Positions 1 through 11,769 of a stretch of DNA of 64,000 nt are shown here, piece after piece; the stretch's first letter is position 1, and each line of letters opens with the position of its first letter. The notes under the pieces are model-generated. The model saw only the letters and a program-made list of their open reading frames with translations, had not been told where the DNA came from and ran no database searches. The position numbers were made by a program, and so were the translations under genes. The DNA comes from Euborellia annulipes (Eukaryota > Arthropoda > Insecta > Dermaptera > Anisolabididae), in assembly GCA_023213315.1 (NCBI GenBank), contig JAKCPI010004324.1:1-64000 (forward strand). The letters are read 5' to 3'.

Positions 1-344
1 TGCTGTGTGAACCAGCTTCCTACCTGGCTATGGGCTGAGGGTGGGGGCTAAGCAGCAGTTGAAAAAATGAAGGGGACTCAGGTGACTTTATTTTTAACAG
101 TCATAAACAGACCCTTTTTTGCTGTTCCCAATCCGGTACCCTCGCCTTGCTCCTTGAATATAAGATCCCTTCATTAACATCTTAACACTTGCATTGCAAC
201 AAAGAAATATCCCAAATTGGGAATAAACTTGCTCGTGAAGGCGGCACCAAGGGTCAAGGGGGCGTAGCCTCCTGGCCACTGGCAAGCCCGCCGAAGGCAG
301 GCTTTGCGACTGAGTATTATAATAAAGCTGAAAAGACGTTTTTT

Positions 345-1850
345 GATTAAGGTACTTCTAGACCACCTAGAGATATGGGGTTTTTTGCATTCGATTCAGA
401 ATCCTCTAAAACCAAATAGAAAAATCCAAAAATCTTAAAAAAGTTGTACCACTTTTTTTTAAGAGGAGAAAAACTCATTTTTTTCGATGTTTTTTCAAAA
501 ATTTCACGATATTTTTTCATTTTTTCACTCATATCTTCTAAACGGTTAAAGATATCTTCAATATCTGAATTAGTCAATAATCTGCATTAAATTTTAAAAA
601 TGACAAACCTCTTTGAACTATTTTTGAGGTTTGTTTACACATATAAATAATTCGTGCAAAAAGAACCTCATTTTTGATGATTTTGCCGCAGCTTCAGTTC
701 ATTTTCATTGTTTTTTTGCTTCAGTATTTATTGTCCAATTTCAATAATTTTTTTTGCGAAATGTTCCTCACATCCTATACTTTAAGTCAGGTAAATTTCA
801 ATTTTTTTTATCAACCCCTTCTATTTAATTTTCAAGTGTGAAAAAAAATAACACGAAAATTTTCATTTTTTGAGATGGTTTTTAAACATCTGTGTCTTTA
901 GACAAGCTAGACAATTGCGGTTTTTTTTATTTGATTCAGTACCATCTGCTGACGACTAGAAAAATCCAAAATCATGAAAAAGTTATACCCCCTTTTTTTA
1001 AATTACAAAAAACTCATTTTTAGCCGATTATTTTTTTACATTTTTGGCTATATTTTTTGAATGATAAGAGATATCTTCAATCTCATAATTTTGTATTTTT
1101 CTACATTAAATTTGGAAAAGAATGAGACCCTTTGCACTATTCTAAGGCATTGTTTAGCGGCTGTGCAACTTTTGGCGTGTGATACAAAATTTTTTTTTTA
1201 TTAATTTTTTTCATATTCATGGCCATATTTTTTAATCGATTATCAATGTCTTAGATATGATTTACTTTTTATAATCTACATTAAATTTCCTTTAAAACGA
1301 GCCCAGTTTGGACCTGATAAGCCTCTATTTAAGTTCTTTAAACTTTTTCTAAAAATGGAAGAAATTTTTATTTTTTGTTTGTTTGTTTGAAGAGTTTCTT
1401 TCAATTTTCGCCTATATTTTTTGAATGGTAAGAGATATCTTCAATCTCATAATTTTGTATTATGCTACATTAAATTTGGAAACAAATGAGCCACATTACA
1501 GCATTCTCAGACATGGTTTAGTATACTATCTATTCGTCAATCACGAGACAAACTTTTAAGTAGATATTTTTTTCCGAGATATTTCTATACAATTTTCGCT
1601 ATATCTTTTTAATGGTAAAAGATATCTTGGATATCCAAAGGTTTTCACATTTTAGATTAAATTTTGTAAAAAATGAATACCATTTCATTTAATTCAAACA
1701 TTGTTTAGGGTATTTAAAACCACTTCTAAAATGTAAGAAATTTTTTTTTTGTTTGATTGCTCTGAATGATCCACATTGCAGTATTCTCAGGCATGGCTTA
1801 GTATCTAAAATGAACGAAATTATAGATTATTTCAATTTTTTCTTTAGATA
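345..1850. repeat. degenerate tandem array
   Basis: A motif reading roughly gatatcttcaatctcataat then ctacattaaatttgga recurs near 545, 1062, 1240, 1425 and 1610, about 180 bp apart in the later units. A longer unit (attcag, then gaaaaatccaaaaatc) recurs at about 391 and 930, a period near 540. This suggests a decayed higher-order satellite or a multi-copy repeat. No coding content. Confidence 0.55.
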
Positions 1851-2584
1851 TCTTCAAAACATAGCAAAAAATCATTTTCAATTCATTTCCTCATAGAGCC
1901 TTCCACGACCACAACATTTCATTTGGCTCATATTCTTATTTTTTTTACTTAGCGCCGGGTATTTTTACCATTCTTCAGACCCGGAAATTTTTCAAACCCT
2001 CCCGTACCGACGAAAATTTAGTGAATGAATGAATGAATGTCTAGGAATTTTTTTTTTTTAAACATTCACACTTTTTTCTTATTCACACTCACATTCTCAC
2101 AGTCTTTTCGGCAACTTAGGCCATTTAAGACTTTGACGATGTATGATACCCCTGAATCATACATTGTATAAAATTTCTTTTATTTAATAAAAAGTTTTAA
2201 ATAATACATCAAATAAAAAAAAAATTATTTAAAAATATTTAATTTTTTTTACATATTTAAATTTATAATAAATAATAAACTTTTTCAGATGTCAGAAAAA
2301 AAGAAATATTTTAAAATTGTTTATTTTTAACTTTGCCCTTCAACCGTAGGTTGAGGTAAAGTTAATGTAATCGTAAAAAAAATCGAAATTTTTCTGAAGC
2401 TGCCAAAATTCGTTTTGAGGTCCCCTGAATCAATTTAAGTAGTTTTTGGAATGATGTCTGTGTGTGTGTGTGTCTGTGGTAAATTTTTTCGTCAACGAAA
2501 ACTCAAAAACTATTTGTTCAATTGTTTTGAAATTTTGCACCCATAAACTAGGGGTAGAGGCCAAGAAGTGAAAAGCTTTTGCTA

Positions 2585-2890
2585 AACATCGGACCATTAG
2601 AGGGGGGGGGGGCAAATATTTTTTCTTACATAACCTATACTTTTTTTTATAAATTCAGAAACAAGACTTCCTCCCGAGTAAAATGATATATAATATGTAT
2701 AACATCGGACCATTAGGGGAAGCTCTAGGGGGGGGGGGGGGCAAATATTTTTTTCTTACATAACCTATAATTTTTTTTATATATTCAGAAATATTCAGAA
2801 AGTTGAATTTCTTCTGAGTAAAATGATATATAATATGTATACCATCGGACCATTAGGGGGCTCTAGGGAGGGAGGGCAATATATTCATTT
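2585..2890. repeat. three tandem units of about 115-140 bp
   Basis: The phrase atcggaccattag with a following poly-G run occurs at about 2588, 2704 and 2843. Between them lies ttcttacataacctata and then gagtaaaatgatatataat. The poly-G tracts make the array look longer or shorter by assembly. No gene. Confidence 0.6.
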
Positions 2891-3191
2891 CTTGAATAGT
2901 GGGTGGGCAAAGTTGTGCGCTCGGCTTAGTCCGACCCTTTATTTTTTAATAGGGCCTTGCGCGTCCGATTTCATTTGCATGCCCGTCCTCCTAATCAGTT
3001 TATTAAAGTGAAATTTAGACTTGCTACCCGCCCATAATTTTTTCATGGTCTTCAAAACCCACAGGCCGGGTAGGGCGAATATTCAATTATTTTAAACTTG
3101 ATTCAGTCTATTTTCATTTGGGCAGAAATCATATGGGCTTTAAAATTAAGGGGAAAACTACTGATCACGTCCCGAGACGCCGCCCGCCAGG

Positions 3192-3232
3192 GCCAAGTTG
3201 GGAATGGCGCGGCGAAGCCGCGCTTTCCAACT
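3192..3232. repeat. GC-rich hairpin
   Basis: caagttgg...gcgcggc gaa gccgcgc...ccaacttg is a near-perfect 18-bp stem with a 3-nt loop in otherwise AT-rich DNA. It could be the terminal hairpin of a rolling-circle or non-autonomous element, but no CTRR end is seen right after it. Confidence 0.5.
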
Positions 3233-3395
3233 TGTATTAATATATTTCTATCTTTATACATATTGAATTCTAATATAACGGGGGAAACTAAATATATGTC
3301 ATATAGCAAACATAGAATATAACTAACTTTTAATTACCGACGGTAATAGAAAGTTGTGTAGTGTATGACTAGTCACACCTGATTTTTTGTTCTAT

Positions 3396-5660
3396 ATTTT
3401 TTATTTGGAATTTTCTATTTAGCATTTTTCATACCATGTTGCGTGATCTAAAAATATGGGTCATATTACACTAATGAAAAATCACTATGCTTATCTTATG
3501 GTAGTGAAATTTAAAATTATAAAAATAACATTTCTTTTTTTAATTATGAAATTAAAATTTCCGAGTATCTCCTGAGATGGTGAAGTGGGCCAAATAACCC
3601 AAATTGAAGCGCAGGTCACATAATCAAAAAAAACTAGCGAAAATTATACTTAATCACTATTTATATTCATGCTTATTTAAATGACTTCATTCATTATCAT
3701 TTTGAACACATTATTTAAGCAGCTTTTTTCAAATCCTTTATACAAGTGTTTTGTCTTTTGAAGGGGAAGATGGGTCCAAATTTGTCCGAATAAAATTATT
3801 TTTCTATTTTTTTTTTTTGGCAATTTTATAGAAATATACAAATCTACAACTAACCCTAATTCTTTTTTTTAATACAATTCTTTTAATTAATTTGATCAAA
3901 TTTAATTACGTTAAAAAATTAACCCACCATGTAATATTTGTGTTTGAGAATTTCTGAAAAATAATACCGTAGATTCTATCATATATACCTCTATAAAAAA
4001 AAATTAACCGTTTAAAAAGCCCATTCCACGTGAAATGTCTTTTAAATTGGATACTAGCCGTCCTCTTGGTTTTGGATTTGTTTGTCTGTTAATAAACGGT
4101 AATCGGCAGGTTTCTCAGGTTGTGCGGAGTGCGTGTGCGTGTCAGACCCACGCTCTCTTCTGCAAGAGGCCATATATGATCTCTGGCAGCCTCCGTTCCT
4201 CTTGCATAACCTCACAACCATCTGGTCCAGTGTATGTGTTTGTCTATGTGTCAATGTGTGCGTTTATGCATTCATTCACTCACACACCATATATAGACAA
4301 TATTCATCATTCCATTAAACAAGCCCTGAGATAAGGTTTCCCTATCTGTGGTCGTCATTGAATATTCAGCCACCGAATCAGGTCACAATGTTTTCTTATT
4401 CTTATTTTCTCTCCATCCTCCGCTTTTAGACTCTCCCTTGTTTATTTTATCTCCACACACACCGGATATTCGGCTGTCATTTGGGGAGAGGTTTTGTGAT
4501 CGTGATCTGGTCAGTGTTAATTGCGTCCTCAGTGTCGTATGGAATTAGTCGTCTGTTTTACTAAAAGATTCATTTATATTAGTTGGAATGTTAATATATG
4601 ATCAGAGACAGTGGAGAAGAGTGTTTTAAGTAAAAAGTAATTTATTTATACTTTTATTAAATGCAACTGGGTTTGATACAAGAGTACGATGATACTTTTT
4701 GACTCTTTTTACGGAGGCACAAGTTTATTTTGTTTATACTATTGATTTCCTAAATTCATTTTTGCATTCTTTAAAGATATTCGTATTTTCACGGGGACAT
4801 GCGCCTGTCGCCTGGTTTTGCCTCAGTGGAGTCACGCCTTAAGATAGGCAACCCAAATCACCAAATCAATAATGAATATTTATATCAATTGCCCAAATGT
4901 CGAATGAGATTTTTACGATTTTCAAAATAAACATACTTTCTATCGCTCTAGTTATTTAATTTTAAAATCAGAGAGTCCTTTACCTTACCAATATATGCAT
5001 TAATGGTCTTTTTATTTTCAAATATATTTTTAAAAAGATTTAAATTTGTTAATTTTAAGCTTTACATTTTCCAAGTTTATTCAATTAATTAACTTCGAGA
5101 GAGTTACATAAAAGCATTTTTATCTTCGTAAAATGGGCTTAAATCAAACAAATCACCCATTTCATTGTGTTATAAATTATTTTAAATGAAAACAACTAAA
5201 CACACAAATTAACTTGAGGTTACTTATTTATTAACAATATAAATAATTATACCATAAAAAACAGCTGATCCATTTTACAATGGTCATTGTCTATTCCTTA
5301 ATTAATCTTCTATTTACCTACCTGATTAAAAATCACTTTGTCTTTAGATAAGAAATATTTGCGTCATAATACTTCGATAAAATTAAACAATGAATATTGG
5401 ATGCTACTTAATTCACATCATATTCGCATTTCTTAACCAATTTGCTTATATTAGTTTTTGAAGAGAATATAAACAAATAAAATAAACAAATTTTGCCCTA
5501 TTTAGTTGAGAACTCGACATTTCTATCCTTGAGATGAAGGTCCATGCATTCGATCCCCTCGAATCAATGTGGGGGCGCCCAAGGTGGGCCACGGAAACTT
5601 TCATTCTTGGAATTTCATGTAGTGAATTATAATTAAAAAACAATATTTCTATTAATAAAA
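3396..5660. other. AT-rich stretch without a recognised gene
   Basis: Contains a low-complexity GT/CA-rich patch at about 4126-4300 whose open frames look like repeat shadows. Nothing else can be supported. Confidence 0.4.
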
Positions 5661-5876
5661 TTCAGGTGTGACTGGTCGCACAGCACACAACTTTCTCATA
5701 CCTTCGGTAATTGAAAAATGTGTTCTGTGCCTGTCACCAGATTTTTTGTGAATAAAATATTATAAAATGTTTATAAATTTTACATCTTGAATTTGGAAAC
5801 TAAATATATATTGGCATAAACAATCTGGTGTGACAAGCACAGAAAACCCGTATATTAAATTAGAAATTTAATAAGG

Positions 5877-6115
5877 CAGAGTCAAAAAAATTCCAAGACA
5901 TATGCAGTCAAAATTATTTCTTTTATTATGCCGTTCCAGGCTAACGTTTCTGCCTAGACCAGTGGCGTTCCAGGCTAACGTTTCGGCCTAGACAGGTGGG
6001 TTCCAGGCTAACGTTTCGGCCTAGACCAGTGGCCGAAACGTTAGCCTGGAACGGCATAATAAAAGAAATAATTTTGGCTGCATATGTCTTGCAATTTTTT
6101 TTTGACTCCGCCTCT
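5877..6115. repeat. inverted repeat enclosing a 33-bp tandem repeat
   Basis: Arms of about 75 bp (5877-5952 and 6034-6115) share gacatatgcag, ttatttcttttattatgccg and ttccaggctaacgtttc. Between and within them the unit ttccaggctaacgtttcggc plus ctagaccagtgg occurs three times in a row. Origin unknown. Confidence 0.75.
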
Positions 6116-6719
6116 GAAATACTTCCAGCCACAAAGACATACCTCAATAGAAATTTAATGTTATTATTTCAAAGGGTTTTTATTAAAATGTACCAAATTT
6201 TCCATTATTAATAATAAATTATTAGGAACATGATGAAATAAACTCTAATCCACAAATTTCGGCCTTCTGGTTCCAGTAGCGTAGTGTCTCTTGTGATCGC
6301 ACATTTTCTCAAACATGTGTTATATTGGGTTATATGTACATGAATAAAAATTAATTGAATTAATTATTAGGAAGATAATCAGGAAATAAATTTATAATTT
6401 TTTGTGTAAAAAGTTTATTAAACCCGTTGCAAAAATGTCCCCGAAGAAAAAGCCGCAAGAAAAGAGCCATAAGAGAGTATTTTTTCGTCATGGAACGCAT
6501 TATCGTATTTTTACATTAATTTATATGAGAAAAATTGTTTGCATAACGACTGTTTCACTTTACGAGTTTGAATCTGGAACGAATTAAATTCTTTAAGCGA
6601 GGTTCTACTGTATTTCCAAAATCACGACATCGAATTTTTGAAATTAATGTAATACTTTCTCTTTATTCGTAGATATTAACATAGATACGTAAGAGAAAGT
6701 AAAAACAGGTTAATCTATT

Positions 6720-7090
6720 GAATTTGTTGGTCAGTTGATCAGGAAGCGAACCTGGAACCCTTGGCACGAGAAGCTAATGTCTTTTCTCCAAGGGCGGATC
6801 CAGAGGTGATTCTCGGGGGGGGGGGTGTGATCTGGTGTGACTCGTCGCACAGCACACAATTTTTTCTTAATTTCGGTAATTTAAAGGCGCATTCTGTACT
6901 TGTTTGCCAGAACATAAAACTACAAATCAAATTTTTAAGTATAATTTTTAAAATTTTACATTAAAAATAAATTTTTTTTTTCGAGAAAAAAAGTATTTTT
7001 TTAAAATCTCGGAGGGGGGAATCCCCTTTACCCCCTGTATCCGCCTTGCTTCTCTCTGAGTCACGGGTAACGGGCGTTCGAGAGGTTAAA
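6720..7090 (-). mobile_element. tRNA-like SINE split by a hAT-type MITE
   Basis: Read on the - strand, about 7085-7049 gives the SINE head (gttacccgtgactcagagag) and 6788-6720 gives the rest (gacattagcttctcgtgcc, then a polymerase III B-box-like GGTTCGCTTCC). The same SINE is found uninterrupted at 50430-50515. The interruption is the element at 6789-7048. Confidence 0.6.
6789..7048. mobile_element. hAT-type MITE, copy 1
   Basis: Terminal inverted repeats CAAGGGCGGATCCAG / CTGTATCCGCCTTG, flanked by 8-bp target duplications CTTTTCTC (6781-6788) and CTTCTCTC (7049-7056), the hAT duplication length. Length 260 bp; no transposase. Its interior carries the CTGGTGTGAC palindrome. Confidence 0.75.
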
Positions 7091-8152
7091 GTTATTCTAA
7101 TTTAATTATTTTCTACCATATTCGTTCATATTATTTGTAACTAATTTCAAAAGTTCTGTATGAAATTTTTAGAGCTTTCGAAAATTAATATTTTTTTTAT
7201 TCTTCTATTCATCTTTGTTTTTGAATAATTTAATTTTAAAATCCGGAAGTTTGCTGTAAGTCGACATATTAGTGCTACATTTATTTATTGGTGCAGTGTT
7301 TAGATAGTTTATCTTTTTCCATAATTTTATCTATCCAAATTTTTTGTTTATTATCTTTTAATAGTTTTGAATTTAAATGAATGATTCATACAATGTAGAT
7401 GCAGCATCCTTCTCTCGCTCTCTCTCTATTTCACTCTTTAACTACCCCCAAAGAGGGGGAAAATTTGATTCTGCCGGCTTAATGCCTCAAAGGCCCTTTG
7501 AGGGTTTTGAGGGCCGGCCATTCGACTGGGAATTAAGAGCCAAGGGCTCCCAATGGCCTATCACATTTATAGAGATCACAATTGAATAGGAATTTAATTT
7601 CTTAATGGGCCACTAAAAAGAAATTGATATGCACAGAGAGACAAAAGTCATTTAGTCAAGTTTTAGAGGTTGTTTGGTCATCTAACTTGGAGGGAGAATT
7701 GAAAAATGCACAAGGATAAAGGGAAAAAGAAAATATACTCTATTTTATTATTAAGAAAAATATAAAATTTATTTTAGAATAATAAAAACCAAATAAAAAC
7801 AACAAATGAATTTTTTTAATTAAAAATGTCATGTTGGCTAGAGAATATATCTCGGAGAAGAATTAAGTTAATTTTATTTTTATTTTTTAATTAAAAAAAA
7901 TTCAATTTCGAGATTTTGATGGAAATCACATTTTAAGGGTTCCTGATTCCAAAAAAAATTTTGTCCTGCAAGTGTGTCTCTTTATAAACACTGAACGAAA
8001 ATGTTGAAATTTTATATTTAAGTAAGGTACCCATGACATACAACACGAAGCTTTTGAATAAAATTAGCCAAAAAGTACTAATACACACTGATGTACTATG
8101 TTAGCGAGGTGAAGAGCTGGATTATATGTAAAAAGGATAAATTAAAGGCCAA

Positions 8153-8263
8153 CCAACTATGTTAATTTCTTTATTATATTCGAACCCACAGCGACGTTTC
8201 GGTCGACTATCTTCATAGCAGTGGGTTTGAATACAATAAAAAAAAAAATAAACATAGTAGCTT
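8153..8263 (-). mobile_element. palindrome with hammerhead-like core (Penelope-like remnant)
   Basis: Outer arms actatgttaattt...cgaaccca and tgggtttgaata...aacatagta pair. The centre on the - strand reads ATGAAGA tagtcgac CGAAACGTC, that is the box 1 (one base off CTGAnGA) and GAAAC box of a hammerhead ribozyme with GTC following. Confidence 0.5.
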
Positions 8264-8519
8264 GCCCTTTTATTTATTCTAATGTTTAATAATTTTCGAG
8301 TCAAGAGGTTAGAGATGCGATGTTGACAAATGTCAATATTGATAAGTTTAAAGCCAAGGGGTGAGGGTTCCGATCACAGGTAGCCCGATGAGTTTGGACA
8401 ACAAATCTTAAAAATAAATGTGCCTGCTCCATCATATATATCATAATTATTGAATAAGGAACTCTATGAGTAGGACAGCCATCAGAAACAAAAAACACTA
8501 TTAAATGTGGGATTGTACA

Positions 8520-9194
8520 ATTTTTACTTCTCTTACCTATGTATATATGTAATATATATATATAGAGAAGAGAGAAAGTATTGGTTTCATGTCAAAAATT
8601 CGATGTCGAGATTTTGATGGATCTTCACGTTTTGAGGTCCCCTGAATCCAAAAAAGTGGTTTTCGCGACATGGTCTGTCTGTCTGTGTGTGTGTGTGTGT
8701 GTGTTCAATTTTAAGCATGAAGGAATTGGAGCTAGGAGGCTGAAATTTTATATTTAAGTTAAACACCCCTCGGGACCGACAAAATAAGCTTTTAATCAAA
8801 ATCGGCCAAAAAGTACTAGTACTTTACTGAAGTACTTTTTCAGTTTTTTTCGATTTTCTCAAAATTCGCTCTAACGATTTTGATTAAAATTCAAAAATCA
8901 ATTATTTTTTAGATGCTCTTTCAAATGTATATTCTCGTTTTGCCCTCAAAATTGTTTGAAGCACACTTTACTCTTGTGTTTCATAGGAAAGATAGGAGAA
9001 ATGGTTGCCATGGTAACAAAATATAAATATTCTCCCATACTTATAAATTTTACATCTGAATTCAAATATTCCCTACTGCCGGGAACTAAATACATGTCGA
9101 CACAAAAATCTGGGTGACAAGCACAGTACACAACTTTCGATTACAGAAGGTAAGAGAAAGTTGTGTGCTGTGCGCCAGTCACACCAGATTTTTT
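8520..9194 (+). mobile_element. palindrome-ended dispersed element, copy 1
   Basis: It starts with a palindrome (acttctcttacctatg / tagagaagagagaaagt) and passes through cgatgtcgagattttgatgg, ccaaaaaagtggttttcgcg, a (TG)n tract and gaaatggttgccatggtaac. It ends with the 90-bp palindrome ctggtgtgac-like/gtcacaccagattttt (9102-9193). No protein coding. Six near-full copies lie in this window. Confidence 0.8.
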
Positions 9195-9255
9195 CTTTTA
9201 AATTTCTTAAATAATGGAAGTTTTATTTGTCTATGGCCAAGTTAGTGGTGGCTGA

Positions 9256-9460
9256 TTAAAACAATATATAATATATTGTATAGATTTTAAACACTATATT
9301 ATTTCGTCGACGCTTCGGTAACGCATCGCACCCATCTTCAGGATGGGAAGTATACACAACGGTGCCCCGGGCGCGAGTCAAGCTCGCTACGCCACTGGGT
9401 AGACAACTAACAATTATTTCTTTCATTCCTGGCTGCCTACTTGCTCCCCTTCGGGAAATT
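9256..9460 (-). mobile_element. Penelope-like remnant with hammerhead-like core
   Basis: On the - strand at about 9341-9303: CTGAAGA tgggtgcgatgcgttac CGAAGCGTCGACG. The first box is perfect; the second has GAAG for GAAA. The shared tail phrase attcctggctgc occurs at about 9424. Confidence 0.5.
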
Positions 9461-9565
9461 AATATCTGATTCAAATTAATGTTTTTCAAACTTTTACATA
9501 ATATTTACTTTTTAATTGGGGAAAAAACTTCTCTTAAACTACCCCTGAGAAATAAATCTTTTTAT

Positions 9566-10258
9566 TTTTTTTACTTTCTCTTACCTATGTATATATGTAA
9601 TATATATATAGAGAGAAAGTATTGGATTCATGTCAAAAATTCGATGTCGAGATTTTGATGGATCTTCACGTTTTGAGGTCCCCTGAATCCAAAAAAGTGG
9701 TTTTCGCGACATGGTCTGTCTGTGTGTGTGTGGGTGTGTGTGTGTGCGTGGGTGTGTGTGTGTGTGTTCAAATTTTAAGCATGAAGGAATTGAGCTAGGA
9801 GGATGAAATTTTATATTTAAGTTAAACATCCCCCGGGACCGGAAAAATAAGCTTTTAATCAAAATCGGCCAAAGAGTACTAGTACTTTACTGATGTACTT
9901 TTTCAGTTTTTTTCGATTTTCTCTAAATTCGCTCTAACGATTTTGATTAAAATTCAAAAATCAATTATTTTTTAGATGCTCTTTCAAATGTATATTCTCG
10001 TTTTGCCCTTGAAATTGTTTGAAGCACACTTTACTCTTGTGCTTCATAGGAAAGATAGGAGAAATGGTTGCCATGGTAACAAAATATAAATATTTTCCCA
10101 TACTTATAAATTTTACATCTGAATTCAAATATTCCCTACTGCCGGGAACTAAATACATGTCGACACAAAAAATCTGGTGTGACAAGCACAGTACACAACT
10201 TTCGATTACCGAAGGTAAGAGAAAGTTGTGTGCTGTGCGCCAGTCACACCAGATTTTT
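9566..10258 (+). mobile_element. palindrome-ended dispersed element, copy 2
   Basis: Same order of landmarks as the copy at 8520 with high identity: tactttctcttacctatg palindrome, (TG)n at about 9719-9766, and the 90-bp terminal palindrome at 10165-10257. Same orientation, separated by about 370 bp. Confidence 0.82.
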
Positions 10259-10884
10259 ATTTTATAATCCAATTTTTTAGTAAAAAACTAAATGTTTATA
10301 ATTGCTTGCAATTAATCTACAGCTACTTAGAATACTTTTTTTAAAATTACAACTCTTGTTTCGCCTCAGGCTCTTATGCCCAAACAACACATCAGCCTAG
10401 CAAATATAATTAAATGACAATGGCTATTAATTCTCAAGTCTTCCTCTAGCAGAACCAACAGTCATAACAGCTCAATAGAGAAGTGATTTTAGGCCAATCA
10501 AGAACAGTTGGACACAAGAACTCATTAATTTTTATTTGTTCAAAAAATAATATCAATATTATCGCGATATCGGTTTTGTTTGAACTTCATTTCTATCACA
10601 CTTGATATCGATTTCTAGATACTTGATTATTTCATCGTGTTAAATATTAATAATTTTACATGTAGATGACATACGTTGAATTTTTAATTTAAATTCTGTC
10701 TCAACTAATTAAGAACTATAAAAATCTTTTATTCAATAGATCGACGAATTCTATTCAGCCTTTTAAAATTTCGCCGATTGATTAATGATGAATGAATGCA
10801 AGGGATCTTTTAGAATGTTGGCTTGTAAATATTGCCTATCACTAAAATTCAATATTATTATTATATTTATTGTAATAATAACGA
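10259..10884. other. no recognised feature
   Basis: AT-rich unique-looking sequence between two repeats; no open frame with recognisable content. Confidence 0.4.
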
Positions 10885-11030
10885 ACCGATGAGCACCGGG
10901 AGTTCCACACGCTGGTTCTTCGGAGCCACCCGCCCTAGGTTCCGCCGCTTTTTGGCATTGCTTCACCGCAACGATCTTTGTGGCTGTTGCTCTCCTTTGT
11001 TACCAGGTCCCCGGACTTTGGATCAACTTG
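10885..11030. other. GC-rich island of unknown nature
   Basis: About 145 bp of markedly higher GC in AT-rich surroundings, open on both strands (+ frame about STGSSTRWFFGATRPRFRRF). I recognise no protein. It could be an exon relic, a retroposed fragment or a repeat. Confidence 0.3.
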
Positions 11031-11417
11031 CTTCATCAATCTATTATCGTACTGTAAGAGTCAAATATCAAATTTAAGCTCTAATAAATTTGTACAGATT
11101 TATCTCTAATATACAATAATTGCTACGATATTTCATTATAAGTTGATTTATGTAGAAACCGAGCCGTAGTCTGAAAATTTTATCGCTGGAGGGTACGGAT
11201 AGCCTGAGAAGAAATTCCCTCCACAAATGAATTAATTTTAAATAATATAAAATATTTTCTATAATTTCTAACAGTATTTAAAATGTTAACACCATGTGAA
11301 TGTACCAGATTGTCCGAAAAAAATGCAGGTTTTTAAACCTATATCTTTAAAGTATCATAACTCAGCTCCAAAACAATTTTATTAATCAAAATAAACACCA
11401 CCCTAATCAATGCATTT

Positions 11418-11760
11418 TTACCAACGAGATATAAGTTTATTTATGCCGGTAGAATAAAATTCTGGGGTACTGGACGCAATAAAGTTGTTAAAGGCGTTTT
11501 TGGCCTCCTCTTGGATACTGAAGCATTTCTTCTGCAGAAAGTTATCCAGATGTTTAAAACTGGTCGGCGAGAGGTCAGGCGAATATGGAGGATGAGGGAG
11601 AGTCTCGTACTCCAATTTGTTCAATTTCTGTAGGGTCAGCCTTCCTGTTGACCAATGTCATGCGTTGCAATTTCTGGTTCATTTCGTCGATTTGCTGACA
11701 GGACTTTTCTACCTTGATCGTTTCGCCCGGATTTAGAAATCTGTTGTGGATGAGACCGGC
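11418..11760 (-). pseudogene. mariner-family transposase fragment
   Basis: Read on the - strand, about 11760-11640 gives LIHNRFLNPGETIKVEKSCQ then QIDEMNQKLQRMTLVNRK. A second frame gives LEYETLPHPPYSPDLSPT, KHLDNFLQKKCFS and FYSTGINKLISRW. These are mariner (Tc1/mariner, SETMAR-like) C-terminal motifs. The stretch with the second catalytic Asp (the HDNARPH region) is missing at the frame change near 11640-11610, so the copy is dead. A possible end with TA plus ccagattgtccg lies near 11307. Confidence 0.85.
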
Positions 11761-11769
11761 CGAAGACTA

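Noticed and set aside
4035..4334. 99-codon frame with CVC/VCVY repeats
   Set aside because: It reads through a GT-rich low-complexity tract.
5936..6060. CRISPR-like repeat array
   Set aside because: Only three units, almost no spacers, and the host is eukaryotic; a minisatellite within a palindrome explains it.
9961..10272. Open frames at the end of the dispersed elements (about 80-103 codons, also 11714-12001)
   Set aside because: They run through the terminal palindrome and are disrupted in other copies; no protein features.
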